DNA from: Acidobacteriota bacterium
Lineage (GTDB): Bacteria > Acidobacteriota > Terriglobia > Bryobacterales > Bryobacteraceae
DNA: 42,817 bases
Direction of reading: 5' to 3'
Assembly (NCBI GenBank): GCA_016213725.1
Contig: JACQZS010000272.1
Span: 1 to 42,817 of the forward strand
Shown here: positions 1 through 7,984 of the stretch, in pieces
How the letters are laid out: every line of letters begins with the position of its first letter
Position numbering within the stretch: the first letter of the stretch is position 1
The notes under the pieces: model-generated
Told to the model about the DNA's origin: nothing
The model's input: the letters and a program-made list of their open reading frames with translations, nothing else
Databases searched by the model: none
Made by a program: the position numbers and the translations under genes

Positions 1-669
1 GGAGAGTGGGGGGAGGGCGGCGGCCTTTTCCTGGAAGTGGGGGAGCCAGCGCTGGCGTGGCGTGAGGGGAAGGTGAACTTCGTTGTAGGAGACGAAGGCA
101 AAGAAGGGTTTCGATGGATCGTGTTGCTCCAGGAATTTGAGAGTCGCGTCGGTGTAGCGCGAGCCGCCGGTGGGGTCGCGCGGGCCGTCGCCTTCGTCGA
201 TGTACTGGCTGAAGCCTTGGGCGAGCGGGGAATAGGGGCCCGCGCCGAGGTGCCATTTGCCGGCGTAGTGGGTTTGGTAGCCGTGCTGGCTCAGGATCTC
301 CGCGAAAGTGGTCTCTTCCAAGGGGAGTTGGTCCAGGTCATCGGGCGTTTTGAGTTTCCGGCCAGTGGAGGGCAGGCCGGGGAGGTAGTCTGTGAGGCCG
401 ATGCGCGCGGGGTAGCGGCCGGTCATGATGGAGGCGCGGGTAGGCGAGCAGACGGCGCCGGCGGAGTAGGCATTGGTGAAGCGGCAGGATGCGGAGGCGA
501 AGCGGTCGAGGTTCGGGGTTTCGTGGAAAGTGGAGCCGTAGGAGGGGAGATCGCTCCAGCCAAGGTCGTCGGCGAGGATGAAGAGGAAGTTGGGGCGCGG
601 TTTGGGCGCAGTCCAGGCGAGAGGCGTGGAAGCTGCCGAGGAGAGAAAGGCGCGGCGGGAAAGCGGCAT
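1..669 (-). CDS. Sulfatase (formylglycine type), C-terminus beyond window
   Basis: Exported arylsulfatase-family enzyme that would hydrolyse sulfate esters, probably on polysaccharide. The frame stays open to base 1, so 223 residues are visible of a family usually 450-550 long. It starts MPLSRRAFLS, a twin-arginine signal. Residues 28-40 (NFLFILADDLGWS) give the metal-binding Asp pair. CSPTR at 74-78 is the C-x-P-x-R signature whose Cys74 is matured to formylglycine. GKWHLG further on is another family signature. The ATG lies 22 bp after the stop of the ABC permease on the same strand, so it may be the last gene of that operon, although no clear ribosome site precedes it. Family assignment is firm; the substrate is unknown. 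A fucosidase gene lies 2.5 kb away. Confidence 0.93.
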   Translation of the reverse strand, partial: MPLSRRAFLSSAASTPLAWTAPKPRPNFLFILADDLGWSDLPSYGSTFHETPNLDRFASASCRFTNAYSAGAVCSPTRASIMTGRYPARIGLTDYLPGLPSTGRKLKTPDDLDQLPLEETTFAEILSQHGYQTHYAGKWHLGAGPYSPLAQGFSQYIDEGDGPRDPTGGSRYTDATLKFLEQHDPSKPFFAFVSYNEVHLPLTPRQRWLPHFQEKAAALPPLS

Positions 670-691
670 GTGGCAATGCTACAGCAAACCA

Positions 692-2392
692 TCAGGAGAG
701 ATGGAGCGGGTTGGCGGCGAAGGTGGGTTGTTCGTCGAAGATGATGGACCAGGGCTCAGAGGAGGCGGAGCGGCGGCGCCAAGCGAGGATGGCGAGGACG
801 AGGAGGAGGAAGAGGGAGACGCCGATGAAGGGTTGGGGGGAGGTGCGGGTGAGGGCGGCGGTTTCGAGGGCGCCGAGGAGGGTCATGGCGGCGCCGAATT
901 GGATGAAGTAGACGCCGAGGGTGACCCTGAGGTTGCCTTGTCCGGGGAGCCAGGAGCAGGTGAAGGGGATCTTGCGGAAACGGTGCATGAGGTATTGAAG
1001 GAGGATGGCGGACTCGAGGGCGAAGAACCAGGTATGGCCGAGGGCTTTGGGCAGGCCCCAGGAGAGGGCGTACAGGGGGAGGGGGGCGAGGGCCATGGGG
1101 AGGATGGCGACGATGACGAGGAGCTTGCGGGCGGCGAAGGTGACGGTGAGATCAGAGGGCGGGGCGGAGGTGCGGAAGATCCAGTTGGCGCGGAGTTCGA
1201 CGGGCAGGCTGAAGAGGACGCGCATACCGATGAGGAGGGCGGCGGAGATGGTGAGGGGGATGGTGCAGGTGAAGGGGGCGGGGTGGAGGGTGAATTTGGC
1301 GGGGCCAGCTGAAATGACAGAGGAGATACTGGAGAGGATCCAGCAGAGGGCGAGGCCGAGGTAGAGGGAGAGGAGGAGGCGGTGGTTGCGGTGGCGGAAG
1401 AGAGTACGGGCGGCGAACCAGAAGATGGCGCGCTGGCGGAGGTCGCGGAGGAGGGTGGCGTTGAGGGAGGTGGTGAAGGCGCGCAGGAGGAGGGACGGCC
1501 CGTGGTGAGAGAGGGGGAGTCCTTCTACGGCCTTGCGGAGGGCGCGGCGGTAGGAAGCGGCGTAGATCGAGAGGGCGCCCAGGACTGAGAGGGCGGCGGC
1601 GGGCAGGGCGAGGAAGGCGGTGTGGAAGGGGAAGGGCCAGATGCCGCCGGCGAGGGATTGCCAGAGATCGAGGAACCAGTAGGGCGGGAGCCATAGGGCC
1701 CAGTGAAGGTTGTGGCGCACGGCGACGATGGGGTTGGGAGTCAGGAAGAAGAGGGCGAAGGCGGCGAGGAGCCAGAGGATCTGGAGCAGAGAGGAGATCT
1801 GGAGGAAACGGCCGTAGGGCAGCACGGCGAGGAGGATGGCCTGGAGGAGGATGACGGAGAAGAACATGAACGCGGCCGCGGCGGAGACGCAGAAGAGGTG
1901 GGCGGCGGCGCGGCGCGCGAGATCGGAGAAGGAAGCGGAGGTGGTTTCGCAGAGGGGGAGGGCGAGGAGGGGGAGGAAGACGAGCGCGCTGAAAGTGACG
2001 GCGAAGAAGAGGAGGGTGGCGAAGAGGCGGGCGCGGAAGATGGCGGCGGGGCGGATGGGGAAAGGCGAGAGGACCATGGCATCGCGGCGGGAGGGGAGCA
2101 GGCCGTCCCAGGCGATGACGGTGAGCAGCGCGGTGACGGACATGGTGATGAGGAGCACGAGGAGGTTGTCGGAGATGTGGGCCTGCCGGAGGACGGAGAG
2201 CGGGATGCCGATGGAGGCGTAGCGGAAGGCGAAGAGGACGGAGAGAGTGAAGCCGAGCCCAGCGAGGAGGGCCAAGGTGGTGACGAAGAGCTGGTGGGGC
2301 TCGCCGCCGGCGGCGATGAGGTCGTTGTCGAGGAAGGAGTGGGTGAAGTGGCGGATGAGGCGCTGGGAGCGAAGCTGTTCGAGGCGGGTCAT
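692..2392 (-). CDS. ABC transporter permease, ABC-2-like polytopic membrane protein
   Basis: Membrane subunit of an ABC exporter, 566 residues. The sequence is dominated by long hydrophobic segments (roughly ten or more), among them residues near 35-60, 75-95, 120-150, 170-215 and several in the C-terminal half, separated by short Arg-rich loops. Its ATG overlaps the stop of the ATPase gene by 4 bp (ATGA), so the two are translationally coupled and surely form one transporter. No substrate is indicated. It is longer than typical ABC-2 permeases and I do not recognise a named subfamily. On the opposite strand long Glu/Gly-rich frames are open; they are codon-bias shadows. Confidence 0.88.
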   Translation of the reverse strand: MTRLEQLRSQRLIRHFTHSFLDNDLIAAGGEPHQLFVTTLALLAGLGFTLSVLFAFRYASIGIPLSVLRQAHISDNLLVLLITMSVTALLTVIAWDGLLPSRRDAMVLSPFPIRPAAIFRARLFATLLFFAVTFSALVFLPLLALPLCETTSASFSDLARRAAAHLFCVSAAAAFMFFSVILLQAILLAVLPYGRFLQISSLLQILWLLAAFALFFLTPNPIVAVRHNLHWALWLPPYWFLDLWQSLAGGIWPFPFHTAFLALPAAALSVLGALSIYAASYRRALRKAVEGLPLSHHGPSLLLRAFTTSLNATLLRDLRQRAIFWFAARTLFRHRNHRLLLSLYLGLALCWILSSISSVISAGPAKFTLHPAPFTCTIPLTISAALLIGMRVLFSLPVELRANWIFRTSAPPSDLTVTFAARKLLVIVAILPMALAPLPLYALSWGLPKALGHTWFFALESAILLQYLMHRFRKIPFTCSWLPGQGNLRVTLGVYFIQFGAAMTLLGALETAALTRTSPQPFIGVSLFLLLVLAILAWRRRSASSEPWSIIFDEQPTFAANPLHLS

Positions 2393-3153
2393 GACTGGAT
2401 GACCCCCATGAGGGAGTCGGCGGTGAGTTGGGGATCGCTGCGGAGGGCGAGTTGGGTGAAGATGGCTTCGAGGCTGGGAAGGGCCATGAGGGAGCGGAGA
2501 TTTTCAACGGAGTCGTGGGCGACGACCTTACCTTGGTAGAGGATGACGACGCGGGAGCAGACGCGCTCGACGGTTTCCAGTTCGTGGGAAGAGAAGAGGA
2601 CGGTTTTGCCGGCGGCGGCGAGGGACTGGATGAGGTGGCGGAGGACGAGGGAGGAGTGGACGTCGAGGCCGGAGAAGGGTTCGTCGAGGATGACGAGTTC
2701 GGGGTCGTGGAGGAGGGCGGCGGCGAGGAGGATCTTCTGGCGCATTCCTTTGGAGTAGGAGGCGATGGGAGTGAAGCGGTCTCCGTAGAGGTCGAACTGG
2801 CGGAGGAAGGCTTCGATTTTGGAGTAGAGGCGGGTTGGGGGGATGAGGCGGAGCTGGCCGGCGAGTTCGAGGTATTCGGCGCCGGAGAGCTGCGGGTAGA
2901 GGAAAGGCTCTTCGGGGACATAGCCGAGGATGGACTTGAAGGCGTCGGGGTCGCGGCGAATGTCGGAGCCTTGCCAGAGGATGGCGCCGCTGGAGGGGTC
3001 GAGCAGGCCGGTGATGAGTTTGACGGTGGTGGACTTGCCGCTGCCATTGGGGCCGAGATAGCCGGTGACGGCGCCAGGCGGCGCGCAGAATGAGACGGAG
3101 TCGATGGCGGGAATCCCAGTGAAGAGTTTCGATAAGTTGAGAACTTCCAGCAT
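2389..3153 (-). CDS. ABC transporter ATP-binding protein
   Basis: Cytoplasmic ATPase of an ABC-2 type exporter, 254 residues. Walker A is GPNGSGKST at 34-42, Walker B LVILDEP at 154-160, and the switch His lies in FSSHELETVERV. The ABC signature is degenerate: YSKGMRQK at about 134-141 instead of LSGGQ, as is common in CcmA/NatA-like exporters. The Q-loop position reads YVPEEP. The C-terminal 50 residues after VVAHDSVENLRSL are a short helical tail. It is first in an operon with the overlapping permease (692-2392) and possibly the sulfatase. It is divergent from the fucosidase gene with only about 70 bp between start codons. Confidence 0.95.
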   Translation of the reverse strand: MLEVLNLSKLFTGIPAIDSVSFCAPPGAVTGYLGPNGSGKSTTVKLITGLLDPSSGAILWQGSDIRRDPDAFKSILGYVPEEPFLYPQLSGAEYLELAGQLRLIPPTRLYSKIEAFLRQFDLYGDRFTPIASYSKGMRQKILLAAALLHDPELVILDEPFSGLDVHSSLVLRHLIQSLAAAGKTVLFSSHELETVERVCSRVVILYQGKVVAHDSVENLRSLMALPSLEAIFTQLALRSDPQLTADSLMGVIQS

Positions 3154-3223
3154 GGTGGGCGGCTCCTGAGTGGGGAGACACCGGTTGCTGGTGGAAGTTT
3201 CCAGGCGAATGTATGATTCACGA

Positions 3224-4474
3224 ATGACGCGGCGAGAGTTTACACGGCTGGCGGCGGTGGGGCCGCTTCGATTCGGCGACGGACGCGACTGGTTTTTCCA
3301 GAGGAGATTCGGGCTGTTTGTGCACTGGGGACTGTATTCGATCCGCGGGTACCACGAGCAGGAGCTTTATCGAAAGCGGCTGAAGCGGGAGGAGTATGAA
3401 CCGCTGATGAGGCAGTTTGACCCAGTGAAGTACCGGCCGGCGGAGTGGCTGGACGTGATGGAGCAGGTGGGCATGCAGTATGTGTGTTTCACGACGAAGC
3501 ACATCGACGGCTTCTGCATGTGGGACAGCGCGGAGACGGATTACAAAGTCACGCGCACACCCTACGGGCGGGACGTGCTGAAGATGCTGGCCGACGAGTG
3601 CCGCCGGAGGGATGTGCCGCTCTGCCTGTACTACTCAGTGGTGGACGAGCACCAGAAGAACTACCCGCACTCCGGACGGCCGTACGAGCTGGCCGGACCG
3701 CAGGCGGGGGACGAGCCGGACCTGGCGGCGTATCTCGAGTACGTGCGGCGGCAGGTGCGGGAGTTGTGCACGGGGTATGGGAAGGTGAGCGGGATCTGGT
3801 GGGATGCGAACGTACTGCAGGTGAGAGATGCTTCGATGCGCGCGATGATCCGGGCATTGCAGCCGTCGGCGGTGATCAACAACCGCGGTTTCGACGACGG
3901 CGATTTCGGGACGCCGGAGCGGGATTACGATCGCGGCATTGAAGGCGTGAGCGTGTTCCCGAAGCCGACGGAGGCCTGCGAATCCGTAGGCAGTCAAAGT
4001 TGGGGTTTCCGGAAGGATGAGGACTACTACAGCGCGAGTTATCTGAAGCGGAGCATTCAGAAGACGATGGCCAAGGGCGGGAACTATCTGCTGAACGCGG
4101 GGCCGAAGGCGGACGGGACACTGCCGGAGAAAGCGGTGAACGTGCTCGGCGAGGTCGGGCGCTGGTACAAGGCGGTGGAGGAGGGGCTGACGGCGGAGCC
4201 GGCAGGGCGGCTGACGCAGGATGCGAGGCTGCTGTTCACGAGACGGAACAAGACGGTTTACCTGCACATTACGGCGGAATTCGAATCAGAGGCGATCCTA
4301 TTGCGGCCGATGGCGGAAAGGCCATTGAAAGCCACGCTGCTGAACACAGGGAAAGAGCTGGAGGCGGAGGTGGCGGCACTGCCGAAGTTGTGGAACCAGA
4401 CGCCGGACCGTTGTTTGCGGCTGCGCGGGGTGCCGGAAGGAATGGCGGGCGCGGTGGTGAAGCTGGAGTTCTAG
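3224..4474 (+). CDS. Alpha-L-fucosidase, GH29 family
   Basis: Glycoside hydrolase releasing alpha-linked L-fucose with retention. The chosen start gives MTRREFTRLAAV, a Tat-like twin-Arg beginning although the usual hydrophobic core is nearly absent; ATGs at 3170 and 3209 in the same frame are alternatives. GH29 landmarks are GLFVHWGLYS, TTKHIDGFCMWDS (family KHHDGF-like block) and GIWWDAN, whose Asp (about residue 194 from this start) is the expected nucleophile. A C-terminal beta-sandwich-like segment follows LNAGPKADGTLP. About 416 residues, normal for bacterial GH29. The stop codon shares a CTAG with the convergent gene at 4471. A sulfatase 2.5 kb away suggests, without proving, attack on sulfated fucose-containing glycans. 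Confidence 0.92.
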   Translation: MTRREFTRLAAVGPLRFGDGRDWFFQRRFGLFVHWGLYSIRGYHEQELYRKRLKREEYEPLMRQFDPVKYRPAEWLDVMEQVGMQYVCFTTKHIDGFCMWDSAETDYKVTRTPYGRDVLKMLADECRRRDVPLCLYYSVVDEHQKNYPHSGRPYELAGPQAGDEPDLAAYLEYVRRQVRELCTGYGKVSGIWWDANVLQVRDASMRAMIRALQPSAVINNRGFDDGDFGTPERDYDRGIEGVSVFPKPTEACESVGSQSWGFRKDEDYYSASYLKRSIQKTMAKGGNYLLNAGPKADGTLPEKAVNVLGEVGRWYKAVEEGLTAEPAGRLTQDARLLFTRRNKTVYLHITAEFESEAILLRPMAERPLKATLLNTGKELEAEVAALPKLWNQTPDRCLRLRGVPEGMAGAVVKLEF

Positions 4475-5175
4475 TCGAGGGAGAAGACGAAGAGGCGGGA
4501 GGGGGAGTCTTCGGGGAGGAAGTAGAGGCGGTGGTTGACGAGGTCCATGCCTTCGTGGGTGAAGGCGGTGCCGCGATCTGTGAGTTGGAATTCGAGTGTG
4601 CGGGTGGGGGCGTAGGTGGCGGGATCGAGGAACTCGACGGCGCCGCCGGGAGCGGGCTTGGGGTGGAGGCCGGAGGCGATGATGGAGCCGTTGCGGAACT
4701 TGATGTCCTGGTAGCTGGTGCGGTTGGGGTTCAGGGATGTGGAGATGAGCTTGCCGGCGGGGGTGTAGCGATAGAAGGTGCGGGCGTCCCAGTTGGCGAG
4801 GATGAGGGCGTCGGGGGAGAGGGCGAGGGCGCCGACGTGATCGGGGACTTCGAAGGAGGAGATGAGATCGAGCGTCTTCTTGGAGCGGCGTTGAATGGAG
4901 GCGCGGGAGTTAGGGCGGTATTCGGCGACGGGGATCCAGAGCGAGGTGGCGTCGTGATCGAGTCCGCCGGGGTGGAAGAGATCGCCCTGTTGGACTTCGA
5001 CGGTGCGGAGGAGTTTGCCGGAGGGGAGCGCGAACTCCGAGAGCAGGCCTTTGCGGGCGGCGCGATCGACGCTGGTGACGAAGAGGCGATCGCCGTCGAC
5101 GACGATGCCCTGGACGTGGTGGAGTTCGGCCTGGAGGGCGATGGTCTGCAGGAGGGCGGCGGCGAGTAGGAGCAC
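4471..5175 (-). CDS. Secreted propeller-like protein, possibly DUF6454 family
   Basis: Function unknown. 234 residues from a GTG start, with a hydrophobic N-terminal signal (MLLLAAALLQTIALQA). The body has repeated short blade-like strands (GIVVDGDRLFVTSVD, GALALSPDALILANWD, GSIIASGLH, HRLYFLPED) typical of a beta-propeller or six-bladed NHL/SMP-type fold, and it ends with a HEGMDLV block before the last strands. My recollection is that this pattern fits the DUF6454 family; that is not verified. Its start lies 9 bp after the TonB-dependent receptor stop on the same strand, so it is probably cotranscribed with the receptor and acts in the periplasm or outside the cell. Confidence 0.75.
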   Translation of the reverse strand: MLLLAAALLQTIALQAELHHVQGIVVDGDRLFVTSVDRAARKGLLSEFALPSGKLLRTVEVQQGDLFHPGGLDHDATSLWIPVAEYRPNSRASIQRRSKKTLDLISSFEVPDHVGALALSPDALILANWDARTFYRYTPAGKLISTSLNPNRTSYQDIKFRNGSIIASGLHPKPAPGGAVEFLDPATYAPTRTLEFQLTDRGTAFTHEGMDLVNHRLYFLPEDSPSRLFVFSLD

Positions 5176-5184
5176 GCCTCGATT

Positions 5185-7359
5185 TTAGAAGATGCGGAAC
5201 GTGTAGCTGAAGCGGACGCCGCGCCCGATTTCAGGAGCGAAATCTTTGATGAAGGAGAGGTGGTTGAAGTAGAGGCGGTCGCCGAGGTTGAAGGTGTTGA
5301 CGGCGAAGGTGTGCATGACGTGCTGGCGGGTAAGGGTGTAAGAGGCGTTGATGTTGAAGACGGCGTAGCCGGCGGTGGCGGTTTCAGCGGGTGCGGTTTG
5401 CCACTGCTTGTTGGTGAGGATGACCTCGGGGCGGACGGAGAGGCTCTTCCAAAGCCAGTCGAAGCCGAGGCGGCCGCGGCCTGGGGGGATGCGAGGGAGG
5501 TTGAGGCGAGGGCTGGCGGTGAGGTTGGCATCGACGTAGTCGAAGCCGGAGAGGATCCAGAGGTTGTTCAGGAGTTTGTTCTGGGCGCGGAATTCGGCGC
5601 CGAGGAAGCGGGAGTCGTTTTGCAGGTACTGGTAGACGTTGAGGCCTTCCTGGACCGCGCCGGTGGGGTTCATATAGACGAAGTCGTGCATGCGGTATTG
5701 GAAGACGCTGGAATCGAGCCGGAACCGCTGACCGTGGTGCCGGAGGGAGAGTTCGAGTCCGTCTGCGCGTTCGCCTTTGAGGTTGGGATTGCCGATTTCA
5801 AAAGCGAGGTTTCCGGGGTGAGGCCCATTGTTGTAGAGTTCCTCGAGGGCCGGAGCGCGGTAGGAGTGGATGTAGTTGGCGACGCCGGACCCGTCGCGCC
5901 AGAGGGGGACGAAGAGGCCAGCGGAGGCGGAGAGGCCGTCGAAGGAGCGCCGGGTGAGGCCGTCCGGGGAGTAGCCATTGTGTTCGTAGCGGCCGCCGAA
6001 CTGGAATTTGACGCGGTCATAGCGAAGTTCTTCGAGGCCGAAGAGGGCGATGGAGTTTTGGTCGACGGGAGGAGTGAGGGCTTCGGCGCCGCGAGCGTCG
6101 TAAGCACGGTGCATGCCCCAAAGGCCGAAAGTGCCAGTGAGAGGGCCGCGCTTCTTCTGGTCGAAGGTTCCGCGATAACTGAACTGTTTATTGAAGAACT
6201 GGGTACCGATGACGCCGGCGTTGAGTTCCTTGTGAGTGTAGTCGGAGTAGTTGAGGTCGTACTGGAACTGCTCGAGGAAAGAGCCGAGTTGTTTGGCGGC
6301 GCCATTGAAGCGATAGGAGTTGCGGACCATGTTGAGGAGCGGGGCATCCGCGGGGTCCTGCGTGGGGATGCCGTAGGTGGTTTCGATGCGCTGGAAGTTG
6401 GAATTGAAAGTGTGGCGCACGCCGTAGCGGCCCGCGCCGATCTTGAAGTTCTCCATTTCGGTGGCGGAGTTGAGGATTTTGCCGGCGGGGGAGCGGTAAT
6501 CGCCGGTGCGCATTCCTCCGCCGGAGCCATAGAGGAGCCAATCTCCGCGGCCGTATTCAAAAGAGCCGGAGCCGCCGCCCTGGGAGTTGGCGGTACCTCC
6601 GACGCCGGTGATGGCGAGGTGGAGGCCGTCGTGCGGGTGCTGGTTGAGAATGTGGTGGTCAGTGAGGATGTTGACGACGCCGCCGATGGCGTTGGAGCCG
6701 TAGAGCAGGGTGGCGGGGCCCTTGACGACTTCGACGCGTTCGAGGTTGGAGGGATCGACGGGTTCACCGTGGTCGCCGGATTGGGAGGAAAGGGTGCCGG
6801 AGCGCATGCCATCCTGCAGGACGAGGACGCGGTCGCCGTCGAAGCCGCGGACAACAGGACGGGTGGTGCCGGGGCCGAAGGAGCGCTTGGCGACGCCGCC
6901 TTCGTTTTCGAGGAGATCGCCCAGCGACGTAGAGCCGCTCTTGGCGGAGAGTTGGTAGCCGTCGAGGGAGGTGACGCTCATGAACGACTCGGCGACAGTC
7001 TCGTCTTTGCCGGAAGCGGTTACGGTGATGGATTCGCGCAGAGGCGAAACACCAAGGGGAATGATGATCTCGGACTGCTCGCCGGCGACGACAGAGAGGA
7101 TGACCTTTTCTCCAGTGAGGGCGTGCATATGAGCGACGAGCGTGTAGCGGCCGGGGGGGAGGCCGCGAAAGGTGAACTCGCCCTTTTCGTCGGTTTCAGC
7201 GAGCCGCGAGCCGGGAGTGACGAGGACTGTCGCGCCATGGAGAGCGGCGCCGGATTCGGTGAGAGTAACAAGGCCGTGAATGGAGCCACTGGCAGGCGTC
7301 TGCCCAAGGAGAGGGTTCAGGAAGAGAGGCAAGGCCAGGACAATGGCGAGCTTAAGCAT
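5185..7359 (-). CDS. TonB-dependent outer-membrane receptor with carboxypeptidase-regulatory-like domain
   Basis: Complete 724-residue outer-membrane gated transporter. Order: signal peptide 1-20; carboxypeptidase-regulatory-like beta domain about 25-105; a TonB-box-like strand ESITVTA at 109-115; plug about 125-240 with RPVVRGFDGDRVLVLQDG and VEVVKGPATLLYGSNAIGGVVNIL; then a 22-strand-type barrel ending in FSYTFRIF, the C-terminal aromatic expected of barrel proteins. The plug segment QSGDHGEPVDPSNLERVEVVKGP and the following DHHILNQHPHDGLHL His-rich stretch recall ZnuD-type zinc receptors, so a metal ligand is a fair inference. Upstream, AAAAGAGA serves as ribosome site. The neighbour at 4471 is likely its operon partner. 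Confidence 0.95.
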   Translation of the reverse strand: MLKLAIVLALPLFLNPLLGQTPASGSIHGLVTLTESGAALHGATVLVTPGSRLAETDEKGEFTFRGLPPGRYTLVAHMHALTGEKVILSVVAGEQSEIIIPLGVSPLRESITVTASGKDETVAESFMSVTSLDGYQLSAKSGSTSLGDLLENEGGVAKRSFGPGTTRPVVRGFDGDRVLVLQDGMRSGTLSSQSGDHGEPVDPSNLERVEVVKGPATLLYGSNAIGGVVNILTDHHILNQHPHDGLHLAITGVGGTANSQGGGSGSFEYGRGDWLLYGSGGGMRTGDYRSPAGKILNSATEMENFKIGAGRYGVRHTFNSNFQRIETTYGIPTQDPADAPLLNMVRNSYRFNGAAKQLGSFLEQFQYDLNYSDYTHKELNAGVIGTQFFNKQFSYRGTFDQKKRGPLTGTFGLWGMHRAYDARGAEALTPPVDQNSIALFGLEELRYDRVKFQFGGRYEHNGYSPDGLTRRSFDGLSASAGLFVPLWRDGSGVANYIHSYRAPALEELYNNGPHPGNLAFEIGNPNLKGERADGLELSLRHHGQRFRLDSSVFQYRMHDFVYMNPTGAVQEGLNVYQYLQNDSRFLGAEFRAQNKLLNNLWILSGFDYVDANLTASPRLNLPRIPPGRGRLGFDWLWKSLSVRPEVILTNKQWQTAPAETATAGYAVFNINASYTLTRQHVMHTFAVNTFNLGDRLYFNHLSFIKDFAPEIGRGVRFSYTFRIF

Positions 7360-7509
7360 GGTCTCTTTTCTATTGTCAGGGTGTAGGGGCGGGGCCGTCT
7401 TGAGAAATCGTTCCAGCGGGCCCGATGAGGCGATGAGCGGGCCGGCAGGAGCGGCGGGCGGGCTGACGGGCTGAATCCAGCGGGCTTTGAGGGTAGTCTA
7501 AAGAGGACC

Positions 7510-7959
7510 ATGCCTCGATATTTCACGTTACAGCAGGCGCAGGATACTGTGGAGAAGCTGAGAGGAGTAATAAAGGCGGCCGTGGAGGTGCGAACCCGGC
7601 AGGCGGAAGCGGAGGGGGAACTCAGAGAGGCAGTGCAACGGGCGCAGGTGTTGGGGGGTGTGAGGCTGGATCCTGACCGGATGGCATTGCTGTCGAAGGC
7701 AAAGCAGCTGGCGGCGGTACGGTTGAGGGAATGCGTGGAGGCGATTGAGGAAAGCGGCGCGCAACTGAAAGACCTGGATGCGGGGTTGTTGGATTTCCCG
7801 ACGTTATACCGGGGTGCAGAGGTGTTGTTGTGCTGGAGGCTGGGGGAAGCGGGCATCGGGTATTGGCACGGCCTGGAGGAAGGATTCCGAGGGCGGAAGG
7901 CGATTGACCGGGACTTTCTGGATCACCACACCGGAGATGAGGAAGAGGGCGCCCGGTAG
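7510..7959 (+). CDS. DUF2203 family protein
   Basis: Small cytoplasmic protein of unknown function, 149 residues. It begins PRYFTLQQAQDTVEKL, has a long helical segment with a charged middle, and carries the family hallmark block GAQLKDLDAGLLDFPTLYRGAEVLLCWRLGE followed by IGYWHGLEEGFRGRKAID. This matches DUF2203 end to end in length and motif order. AAAGAGGA lies just before the ATG as ribosome site. The histidine kinase gene follows within about 25 bp, so the two may be cotranscribed. Confidence 0.9.
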   Translation: MPRYFTLQQAQDTVEKLRGVIKAAVEVRTRQAEAEGELREAVQRAQVLGGVRLDPDRMALLSKAKQLAAVRLRECVEAIEESGAQLKDLDAGLLDFPTLYRGAEVLLCWRLGEAGIGYWHGLEEGFRGRKAIDRDFLDHHTGDEEEGAR

Positions 7960-7984
7960 GGGAAGGGATATAATTCGTGCCACA

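Noticed and set aside
5260-7386. A 708-codon open frame antisense to the TonB-dependent receptor, and similar long frames at 578-1312, 1703-2539 and 38937-39749
   Set aside because: Products are Glu/Gly/Ala/Val-rich without motifs or ribosome sites; they arise because the coding strand uses C- or G-ending codons that leave the opposite frame free of stops.
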